From: Chthoniobacteraceae bacterium
GTDB lineage: Bacteria; Verrucomicrobiota; Verrucomicrobiia; Chthoniobacterales; Chthoniobacteraceae
DNA: 64,000 nucleotides
Direction of reading: 5' to 3'
Assembly: GCA_028293625.1 (NCBI GenBank)
Contig: JAQGOL010000025.1
Location: 372,001-436,000 of the forward strand
Shown here in pieces: positions 38,841 through 46,331 of the stretch (its first letter is position 1; each line of letters starts with the position of its first letter). The notes beneath the pieces were generated by a model that was not told the DNA's origin, made no database searches, and worked only from the letters and a program-made list of their open reading frames with translations. The position numbers and the translations under genes are program-made.

Positions 38841-39875
38841 ATGAAGACCGTGCCCCGTTTTCTCGTATTTACCTGCGGTGTGACCAGCCTGGCGTATGCC
38901 GACCCGGCAAAGCCGCCGGGCATGGTCTGGATTCCCGGCGGGCAGTTTTCAATGGGCACCGATGAAAAGGATGCTTATCCGGTCGAACGGCCAGCGCATC
39001 AGGTGAAGGTGGATGGTTTTTGGATGGATGAAACCGAGGTCACCAATGCGCAGTTCGCCAAATTTATCGAGGCAACGAAATACGTGACGGTTGCCGAGCG
39101 CGTGCCCGATTGGGAGGAGCTAAAGAAACAACTCCCGCCCGGCACGGAAAAGCCTTCTCCGCAAAAGCTCGTGGCCGGATCGCTCGTTTTCACGCCGTTA
39201 AAAGTGCGCCCACCCCGCGATGATGTGGCGCTTTGGTGGAAGTGGATGCCCGACACGAATTGGCGGTCTCCCGAAGGGCCGGCAAGCAATATCGCCGGAC
39301 GCGAGCAATATCCGGTGGTGCAGGTTTCGTATGAGGATGCGGTGGCTTACGCGAAATGGGCCGGGAAACGATTGCCCAGCGAGGCGGAGTGGGAGTTCGC
39401 AGCCCGCGGCGGATTGGAGGCAAAGCGCTACGCGTGGGGGGATGAATTTCGTCCGGGCGGGAAAATCATGGCGAATGTCTGGCAGGGGCAGTTCCCAAAC
39501 GAGAACACAAAGGAAGATGGCTTCGAGGGCGCCGCGCCGGTGAAAACTTTTCCGCCAAATGGGTATGGCCTCTATGACATGATAGGCAACGTCTGGGAAT
39601 GGTGCGCGGATTGGTTCGACGCCACCGAGCACAGCAAGCTCGCCTCAGGGGGGCTTTGCCACAATCCCGCCGGCCCGGCTCGCAGCTTCAATCCGCACGA
39701 GCCGTATACCGAGCAACGTGTGACCAAGGGCGGCTCATTTCTTTGCGCGGAACATTACTGCGTGAACTACCGCCCCAGCTCCCGGCGTGGGACCGATTAC
39801 GACACCGGCATGTCGCACCTTGGGTTTCGCTGTGTGTTTTCTTCAGAGCAAAAAAGCAAAACCAACCCGCATTAA
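38841..39875 (+). CDS. Formylglycine-generating enzyme (SUMF1/FGE-type sulfatase activator)
   Basis: A 344-aa protein from the ATG at 38841, which gives a short signal peptide (FLVFTCGVTSLAYAD). The FGE-sulfatase fold is clear from MVWIPGGQFSMGTDE, WMDETEVTNAQFAKFIEAT, RLPSEAEWEFAARGG, GLYDMIGNVWEWCADWF and the C-terminal KGGSFLC302AEHYC307VNYRPSSR. The two cysteines, five residues apart in GGSxxCxxxxCxxYR, are the copper-binding active-site pair of true oxygen-dependent FGE; many paralogues lack them. It oxidises the Cys of the sulfatase C-x-P/A-x-R motif to formylglycine. The next gene is a sulfatase with exactly that motif, and its start overlaps this stop (TAATG). Both partners appear exported. 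Confidence 0.93.
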   Translation: MKTVPRFLVFTCGVTSLAYADPAKPPGMVWIPGGQFSMGTDEKDAYPVERPAHQVKVDGFWMDETEVTNAQFAKFIEATKYVTVAERVPDWEELKKQLPPGTEKPSPQKLVAGSLVFTPLKVRPPRDDVALWWKWMPDTNWRSPEGPASNIAGREQYPVVQVSYEDAVAYAKWAGKRLPSEAEWEFAARGGLEAKRYAWGDEFRPGGKIMANVWQGQFPNENTKEDGFEGAAPVKTFPPNGYGLYDMIGNVWEWCADWFDATEHSKLASGGLCHNPAGPARSFNPHEPYTEQRVTKGGSFLCAEHYCVNYRPSSRRGTDYDTGMSHLGFRCVFSSEQKSKTNPH

Positions 39876-41467
39876 TGAATGTAAAGATACTCATCTCGCT
39901 GCTGGCGTTCGCGTCAGCCGCCTGCGCGCAGACTACCAAACCTAACATCGTCGTCATCATGGGTGACGACATTGGCATCTGGAACATCGGCGCCTACCAT
40001 CGCGGTCTGATGGCCGGCAAAACCCCGCACCTTGATCAGCTTGCCAAGGAAGGGATGCTATTCACCGACTACTACGCTGAGGCGAGCTGCACGGCGGGCC
40101 GCGCGGCGTTCATCACCGGGGAGCTGCCTATTCGCACGGGGATGACCACGGTCGGCCAGGCCGGCGCCAAAACCGGACTACCCGCCGAGGCTTGTACGAT
40201 AGCAACCGCGCTCAAGGAGCTTGGTTACGCCACGGGACAGTTCGGTAAGAACCACCTTGGAGATCTCAACGAGTTCCTGCCCACCGTTCATGGTTTCGAC
40301 GAGTTCTTTGGCTACCTCTATCACCTGGACGCGATGGAAGACCCGGCGCACCCCAACTATCCCCAGGAACTGCTGCAGGTAGTCGGCCCGCGCAACATGG
40401 TCCACTCGTGGGCCGCCCCCACAGACGACGCCACGGTCATGCCGCGCTGGGGCAAAGTAGGCAAGCAAAAGATCGAAGATGCCGGCACGCTCTATCCCAA
40501 GCGGATGGAGACCGTTGACGACGAAATCCGCGACCTTGCCTTGAAATTCATCGAGAAAGCAAAAGCGGACAACAAACCATTCTTTTGCTGGCTAAACCCG
40601 ACCCGAATGCACGTCGTCACCCATCTTTCTGAGAAGTATGAAAAACTGCGCAACTCACAGAACGGCTGGTCTCTTCAGGAAGCTGGCATGGCGCAGCTCG
40701 ACGACGATATCGGGCTGGTGATGCAAAAGCTCAAGGAGCTTGGCTTGGACGACAACACCATCGTTCTCTTTACCACCGACAACGGCACGGAAACCTTTAC
40801 CTGGCCGGATGGTGGAAACACACCGTTTCGCGGTCAAAAAGGGACCATCTACGAAGGCGGATTTCGCGCACCGGCAATGATTCGCTGGCCTGGAAAAGTG
40901 CCCGCGGGAACGGTCGAAAACGGCATCATCTCCGGCCTCGACTGGTTTCCCACGTTACTCGCCGCCGCCGGCAACCCGAACATCAAGGATGAGTTGCTAA
41001 AAGGCAAAAAAATAGGCGACCAGACCTACAAGAACCATCTAGATAGCTATAACCAGATGGAGATGATCACCGGCAAGGGGCCGTCAGCCCGCCACGAGAT
41101 CTTCTACTTCGGCGAAAGCACCCTTGGCGCGGTGCGCATCGATGACTATAAATATCGCTTCATCGAACAGCCGAATGGTTGGCTTGGGGGCAAAGTCCAT
41201 GTGGATGCCCCGTCGATTACAAACCTGCGCCTCGATCCATTCGAGCGCCTGGGCACTCCCTCCAACGGGACTTTGGATGGCGCGCAGGGTTACTTTAATG
41301 AATGGTTCCTATATCAATTTTGGCGTTTTGTATTCGTCCAACAGGAAGTAGGCAAGCTGGCCATGACCGCCCTTGAATATCCACCCATGCAGAAAGGCGC
41401 CAGCTTCAACCTGGACGCGGTAAAGGCCGAGATTGAGGAGGCTATTAAAAATCACGCAGGAAGGTAA
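39875..41467 (+). CDS. Secreted Cys-type sulfatase (arylsulfatase family)
   Basis: A 530-aa protein starting at the ATG at 39875, which shares one base with the FGE stop. A signal peptide (KILISLLAFASAACAQ) precedes the sulfatase core: NIVVIMGDDIGIWNIGAY (metal-binding DD), then C72-T-A-G-R76 in EASCTAGRAAFITGELPIRTG, where C72 is the predicted formylglycine residue. Metal and sulfate-site landmarks follow: TGQFGKNHLGD (the usual GKWHLG appears as GKNHLG), VLFTTDNGTE and WPGKVPAGTVENG. It hydrolyses sulfate esters; the natural substrate, perhaps a sulfated polysaccharide, cannot be read from the sequence. Tight coupling to FGE strongly suggests dedicated activation. A bidirectional terminator follows. 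Confidence 0.93.
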   Translation: MNVKILISLLAFASAACAQTTKPNIVVIMGDDIGIWNIGAYHRGLMAGKTPHLDQLAKEGMLFTDYYAEASCTAGRAAFITGELPIRTGMTTVGQAGAKTGLPAEACTIATALKELGYATGQFGKNHLGDLNEFLPTVHGFDEFFGYLYHLDAMEDPAHPNYPQELLQVVGPRNMVHSWAAPTDDATVMPRWGKVGKQKIEDAGTLYPKRMETVDDEIRDLALKFIEKAKADNKPFFCWLNPTRMHVVTHLSEKYEKLRNSQNGWSLQEAGMAQLDDDIGLVMQKLKELGLDDNTIVLFTTDNGTETFTWPDGGNTPFRGQKGTIYEGGFRAPAMIRWPGKVPAGTVENGIISGLDWFPTLLAAAGNPNIKDELLKGKKIGDQTYKNHLDSYNQMEMITGKGPSARHEIFYFGESTLGAVRIDDYKYRFIEQPNGWLGGKVHVDAPSITNLRLDPFERLGTPSNGTLDGAQGYFNEWFLYQFWRFVFVQQEVGKLAMTALEYPPMQKGASFNLDAVKAEIEEAIKNHAGR

Positions 41468-41491
41468 GCGGGACATTTCGATCGTGAAACG

Positions 41492-41521
41492 CGCGGGCCG
41501 CCTCTCATCAGGCGGCCCGCG
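41492..41521. terminator. Bidirectional hairpin terminator between sulfatase and GH18 genes
   Basis: CGCGGGCCGCC (41492-41502) and GGCGGCCCGCG (41511-41521) form a perfect 11-bp GC-rich stem with an 8-nt loop. It lies 25 bp after the sulfatase stop and 24 bp after the convergent GH18 stop. There is no long T-tract, but position and stability support a shared terminator. Confidence 0.7.
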
Positions 41522-41545
41522 ACTTCACAAGCGAATGGACTAATC

Positions 41546-42529
41546 TCACGGTTTGCCAGCCGCCTTGAATATCTCGTCGATGGCTGTGAGGAGTGAACGC
41601 GCTCCTTTCACATCGTAATCCAGCGACCAGATCATGATTCCTCCCAATCCCTGTTCGATCACATAACTTGCTTTCGAGCGGATCGTAGGAAGTCCGTTAT
41701 ACCAGATCGTACTTCCTACCTGATCCGAATTTTCGGCACCCGGATAGGACGAGACAAGCGCCGAGTAAGGATAATCGCGTTTGCGGAATGCCTCGCCAAA
41801 CCCGTAACCGTAAAAAGGGACACCGAGCACGGCCTTTGACTTTGGCAGCCCGCGCTGCAGCCAATACGCCACGTTGCTCTTCGCAAAATCGAGGGAGGAA
41901 TGCTGTCCTGGCGAGTTGGGTTCCCAGTAACCGGCGCCGTCGTAAGCCATGATGTTTACAAAATCGAATGCCTCAAAAACCAAGTCCGGCACTTTGTTTC
42001 CGCCGTAACCTTTTGAGAGCGCCGCGGTGAGCAGTTTGCCTTTTGGTTTCAAGGCATTTGAAAGATCGTGGATGAACGCGCCGTAATCCTGGTTAATTGA
42101 CGGCCCTTCAATATCGACGTCAACTCCATCGAACTGATGCGCTGTAACGTAATCGGAAAGGCTGGCAACAAACCCGGCGCGTTTGGCGTTTGTCAGCAAA
42201 TCAAAGTAGCGATTCAATAACTTCTTGTCGCCCGAAGCGGCGCCGCCCCCGATAGAAACCAGCACTTGCACATGATGCTCATGCGCCTTGGCAATAAGAA
42301 CCTCGTTTCTGCTGCTAAAAGAAAGCGTCCCGGTTTCATCCGTGGGATTTTCAAAAGCGATGTTGATGTGTGTGAGTTTCGAATACTCAATTGTCTCGGA
42401 GAATACTTTGAGATCAATCCAGTTGGGAACATAAGCCACCACCCTGTTTTCCGCGTTTGCGGCGCCGGAAACCAGAAACATCACAAGCGCGCCGGCGATG
42501 ATTAAAACCGAACGGGGGAAAGTTTTCAT
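41546..42529 (-). CDS. Secreted glycoside hydrolase family 18 (chitinase-like)
   Basis: A 327-aa protein with a signal peptide (SVLIIAGALVMFLVSGAANA). The GH18 barrel is shown by RVVAYVPNW (strand 1), LTHINIAF (strand 2), VQVLVSIGGG (strand 3), FDGVDVDIEG (D134-x-x-D137-x-D139-x-E141, with E141 the acid/base) and FVNIMAYDG (strand 6, M-x-Y-D). The C-terminal GGIMIWSLDYD supplies the conserved Trp. GH18 enzymes cleave beta-1,4-GlcNAc polymers such as chitin or peptidoglycan-derived chains by substrate-assisted catalysis. It has no chitin-binding module. It is convergent with the sulfatase and divergent from the large kinase at 43014. Confidence 0.92.
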   Translation of the reverse strand: MKTFPRSVLIIAGALVMFLVSGAANAENRVVAYVPNWIDLKVFSETIEYSKLTHINIAFENPTDETGTLSFSSRNEVLIAKAHEHHVQVLVSIGGGAASGDKKLLNRYFDLLTNAKRAGFVASLSDYVTAHQFDGVDVDIEGPSINQDYGAFIHDLSNALKPKGKLLTAALSKGYGGNKVPDLVFEAFDFVNIMAYDGAGYWEPNSPGQHSSLDFAKSNVAYWLQRGLPKSKAVLGVPFYGYGFGEAFRKRDYPYSALVSSYPGAENSDQVGSTIWYNGLPTIRSKASYVIEQGLGGIMIWSLDYDVKGARSLLTAIDEIFKAAGKP

Positions 42530-43013
42530 GAAGCCCGAATGTGCGGAGTTTATACCCGCTTTTTAAAGACTAATCTGCTTAACAGACCGGGGGAAACACG
42601 AACGCATTTCGTTGCATTCAAAGCTTTGATTCGATTGGAACCAAGGACGCGGGTTACATAAAAGCCGTCAATGTCACGAGCCGTTTCCTAACTATTTAAA
42701 GTGTTCCTGCGGGATTTTCCCTGCATTGAAATACTTAGTCTCTGCATTCGTTTTGGCAGGCGGCGTGCTATTGTCGGCCATGAAGGATGCAGAACCCGCC
42801 ACCTATTAAACCCTTATCAGGCTTTTCCTCCGGCGGGTTGGTGTGGCAATGCACATCGGCTTTCTCCTGGTCTTTCCGAACGCAGCCGGAACGGACGCCG
42901 CACTTGCTCCATGCATGGAACATTTGTGAAGGCAAAATCTCGTCTCCATCTTCGATGCGGCTTTCCGCCTCTCCATGCCAGCCCGGGAACCAACGCTGAA
43001 GCCGCTTTAATTC
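42530..43013. other. Divergent regulatory region between GH18 and the ETR1-like kinase
   Basis: A 484-bp gap that must hold promoters for both flanking genes. The coding strand of GH18 has TATAAA-like sequence (GGTATAAACT, 42546-42555) about 20 bp upstream of its start. A perfect 12-bp palindrome, TCCATGCATGGA, lies at 42908-42919, 95 bp before the kinase start. Open frames in the gap have no recognisable domains and I do not call genes. Confidence 0.5.
42908..42919. promoter_or_regulatory. 12-bp perfect palindrome upstream of the ETR1-like kinase
   Basis: TCCATGCATGGA is its own reverse complement and sits 95 bp upstream of the kinase start. Palindromes of this size can be operator half-site pairs, but a chance occurrence is possible in a 484-bp gap, and no second copy is seen nearby. 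Confidence 0.3.
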
Positions 43014-46000
43014 ATGAATTTTATCAGCCGCTTTTTTTCGAACGATGGGTCCATGCCGCACGGGCATTACTATTTTTGGAGCCCATTGCTCCTGTGGCGG
43101 CATGTCGTTTCCGACGCTCTGATCGCGCTTGCCTGCCTCATTATCGCAATCACGCTCATCCGGCTCTTACGCCGCCGGAAGGATCTGCCATTTGATTGGA
43201 TTTATGCCTGCTTTGGCATCTTTATCCTCGCGTGCGGCGCGACACATACCATGGAAGTATGGGCGCCGTGGCATCCGGCTTACTGGTTCTCGAGTCTCTT
43301 GAAAGCAATTGCCGCGGCGGCTTCAGGGGCGACCGCCGTGCTCCTTGTAAAGCTGGTTCCAAAACTGATCTCCATCCCCAGCCCTGCCGCCTTGCAACAG
43401 GCCAACGAGGCTTTGGAAAATGAAATCGCCGAACGCAAACGCACCGAGGCGCGGCTGGCGCAGAACGCGACACTGCTCCGCATCGCCGGCAATTCCGCGC
43501 GCCTGGGAGGATGGAGCATTCAGATGCCTGACCAGACGCTCACCTGGTCCGACGAAATCTGTGCCATTCATGAGGTGCCGCCTGGTTACACGCCCACCTT
43601 GGAAGATGCGATCCGATTTTATCCTCCTGAATATCGAGCGGAAATCACCAGCCATGTCGGGGCATGTATTCAGGATGGCACTCCCTTTGATTTTCAACTC
43701 GAGATCATTACCGCCAGGCAACGGCGGATTTGGGTCCGGGGCATTGGCGAGGCGGTGCGGAATCCTGAAGGCCAAATCATTCGCATCCAGGGAGCTTTCC
43801 AGGACATTTCCGATCGCAAACTCGCTGAGGCGGCCAATCGGGAAAAGGAGACGCTCGCACGCATCGCAGGCCGGATGACGCGCACAGGCGCCTGGACCGC
43901 GGAAGTGCCGGGCCTGCGCGTTTTCTGGTCCGACGAGCTTTGCGAAATCCTGGAATACCCGTGTGGCGATGCACTGATGCTTTCCGAGGCGTTGGCGCGG
44001 CATCCCGATCCCTCCAGGGAAAAGGTCACCGCGGCCATGAACGCCTGCGTGCGGGACGGCATTCGTTTTGATCTCGAAGTGGAAACCGTCACAGCAACGG
44101 GCCGGAAAATCTGGGGACGCGTGTGTGGCGAGGCGGAACGCCATGCCGACGGTTCCATCCGGCGCGTGCAGGGAGCGTTTCAGGATATTTCCGAGCTCAA
44201 ACACGGGGCCGAGGCATTGCGCACGGGCGAGCAGCGCTACCGCTCGCTGGTTGAAGCGACCACGGCGATTGTCTGGGATACCCCTGCCTCAGGCAAATTT
44301 GAGGTGGAACAACCGGGCTGGGCGGCATTTACCGGACAAAGCTTCGAGGAACTCCAGGGCTGGGGCTGGCTGAACGCCGTGCACCCCGATGATCAGGCCG
44401 AAACGCTGCGAGTCTGGTCCGCCGCAGTCGCAAGCCGGGGCATCTACGAGATCGAGCACCGGCTGCGGGCATGCGATCAAACCTATCGCGACATGCTGGT
44501 GCGCGCCATTCCCATCATGGCCGAAGACGGGACAATCCGGCAATGGGTCGGCGTGCATACCGACATCACCGAGCCCAAGCGGGCGGCGGAACGGCTCACG
44601 GCCAATGAAGTGTTGCTGCGCCAATTCATCCAGCACACCCCGGCGGCCATCGCCATGCTCGACACCCGGATGCGCTACGTTCAAACCAGTGAACGCTGGA
44701 TTCAGGATTACCATCTCACCGGCGAGATCATCATCGGCAAGTCGCACTATGAAATTTTCCCGGATGCACCGGAGCGCTGGAAGGAGATCCATCAGCGCGT
44801 TCTGGCCGGCGCGGTCGAGCGATGTGACGAAGACCCCTTTCCGCGCGCCGACGGATCAACCGATTGGCTGCAATGGGAGGCGCGTCCGTGGCACAATGCG
44901 GGCGGCGAGATCGGTGGCCTGATCTTCTTTACCCAGGTCATCACCGAACGGAAGCGCGCCGAGGAAGAGTTGCGTTGGAAAACGGCGCTGCTTGAGGCTC
45001 AGATCGACTCGTATTCCGTGGGGATTTTGGTAGTCGACAACAGTGGCGTGAAGATCCTGCAAAACCGGCGCACGATTGACCTCTTCAAGATCCCGCCAGC
45101 GATCGCTGAAGAAGCCAATGACCATGTGCAGCTTCAATTTGTTCGCAACCGCACCAAATACCCCGATCAGTTTTCGGAAAAAGTGGCTCATCTTTTTGCG
45201 CATCCGAGCGAGTCCTCAGTCGACGAGATTGAACTGATTGACGGCATGGTTATCGAGCGTTACTCGGCGCCTGTGACCGGAAAAGATGGCCGGCACTATG
45301 GCCGGATCTGGACGTTTACCGACATCACCGGGCGCAAACGCGCGGAAGCCGAGCGAGCCGTGTTAAACAAACAACTCGTGGATGCCTCCCGTCAGGCGGG
45401 CATGGCGGAGGTGGCAACCAGCGTTCTGCACAACGTTGGCAACGTCTTAAACAGCGTGAACGTCTCCGCGACGCTGGTGGCCGCGGCACTCAAGAAATCA
45501 AAGGTCGGCGCCCTGGCCCGGGTCGTCACTTTGTTGAATCAACACAGCGAGGATCTGAGTGCATTTATCGACGGCGATCCGCGGGGAAAGAAGTTGCCGG
45601 AGTTTTTGCGCCAGCTCAGCGAGCAGCTCAACCGCGAACAGCAACGCGCCATCACCGAACTTGAGTCGCTGCGCGAAAATATTGAGCACATCAAGGAGAT
45701 CGTCGCGATGCAACAGAACTACGCAAAGGTCTCCGGGGTCACTGAACGATTAAAGATCACCGACCTTGTCGAGGACAGCTTACGCATGAATGCGGACTCG
45801 CTCCTGCGACATGGGATAAACGTCATCCGTGAATACCAGGAAGTGCCCGCGATCAGCGTGGAGAAGCACAAGATCATGCAAATCCTGGTAAACCTGATTC
45901 GGAATGCGAAGCATGCCTGCGATGAGGCGTGCATACAGGACAAACGAATAACGTTACGCGTGACCAATGGCGAAGAGACGGTCACAATCTCGGTCATTGA

Positions 46001-46241
46001 CAATGGCGTCGGCGTTCCAGCGGAGAACCTCACACGCATTTTTAATCACGGTTTTACCACTCGGGAAAACGGCCACGGCTTCGGCCTGCACAGCAGCGCC
46101 AACGCCGCCCGCGAACTCGGTGGCTCGCTGCGCGCATACAGCGGCGGCCCTGGCACTGGCGCCAGCTTCACCCTCGAACTCCCCCTCGTATCCAATGACA
46201 GCAATTTCCAAAGCGGCTCGGATGAAGCAACTCGGCACTGA
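43014..46241 (+). CDS. Membrane sensor histidine kinase with ETR1-like (ethylene-receptor-like) domain and five PAS domains
   Basis: A 1075-aa protein. Residues 15-115 form three membrane helices resembling the plant ETR1 ethylene-binding domain: [25 protein letters not shown] and [14 protein letters not shown]. By alignment with ETR1, D34 matches Asp25, and C74 and H78 match the copper ligands Cys65 and His69; ETR1 Tyr32 and Pro36 are replaced by C41 and A45. A coiled linker leads to five PAS domains (about 150-775; [40 protein letters not shown]). The kinase core has H806 in SVLHNVGN, then HATPase ([26 protein letters not shown]). No receiver is attached, so a separate response regulator is needed; none is adjacent. 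Confidence 0.9.
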   Translation: MNFISRFFSNDGSMPHGHYYFWSPLLLWRHVVSDALIALACLIIAITLIRLLRRRKDLPFDWIYACFGIFILACGATHTMEVWAPWHPAYWFSSLLKAIAAAASGATAVLLVKLVPKLISIPSPAALQQANEALENEIAERKRTEARLAQNATLLRIAGNSARLGGWSIQMPDQTLTWSDEICAIHEVPPGYTPTLEDAIRFYPPEYRAEITSHVGACIQDGTPFDFQLEIITARQRRIWVRGIGEAVRNPEGQIIRIQGAFQDISDRKLAEAANREKETLARIAGRMTRTGAWTAEVPGLRVFWSDELCEILEYPCGDALMLSEALARHPDPSREKVTAAMNACVRDGIRFDLEVETVTATGRKIWGRVCGEAERHADGSIRRVQGAFQDISELKHGAEALRTGEQRYRSLVEATTAIVWDTPASGKFEVEQPGWAAFTGQSFEELQGWGWLNAVHPDDQAETLRVWSAAVASRGIYEIEHRLRACDQTYRDMLVRAIPIMAEDGTIRQWVGVHTDITEPKRAAERLTANEVLLRQFIQHTPAAIAMLDTRMRYVQTSERWIQDYHLTGEIIIGKSHYEIFPDAPERWKEIHQRVLAGAVERCDEDPFPRADGSTDWLQWEARPWHNAGGEIGGLIFFTQVITERKRAEEELRWKTALLEAQIDSYSVGILVVDNSGVKILQNRRTIDLFKIPPAIAEEANDHVQLQFVRNRTKYPDQFSEKVAHLFAHPSESSVDEIELIDGMVIERYSAPVTGKDGRHYGRIWTFTDITGRKRAEAERAVLNKQLVDASRQAGMAEVATSVLHNVGNVLNSVNVSATLVAAALKKSKVGALARVVTLLNQHSEDLSAFIDGDPRGKKLPEFLRQLSEQLNREQQRAITELESLRENIEHIKEIVAMQQNYAKVSGVTERLKITDLVEDSLRMNADSLLRHGINVIREYQEVPAISVEKHKIMQILVNLIRNAKHACDEACIQDKRITLRVTNGEETVTISVIDNGVGVPAENLTRIFNHGFTTRENGHGFGLHSSANAARELGGSLRAYSGGPGTGASFTLELPLVSNDSNFQSGSDEATRH

Positions 46242-46331
46242 CGCGCTTGCTTTAGGCCCCGGCGATCCGGCGGCCAGATAAAGAGTCGAGGAGCAAGGTT
46301 ATGGCCGTGGCCTTCACGTGACCTCCTGCTG

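Noticed and set aside
39599-39874. Sulfatase start upstream of 39875
   Set aside because: The extension is an out-of-frame reading of the FGE C-terminus; the signal peptide begins at 39875.
42701-43195. Plus-strand open frame of 164 codons before the ETR1-like kinase
   Set aside because: It overlaps the kinase start in another frame and has Arg/Cys-rich composition without a domain.
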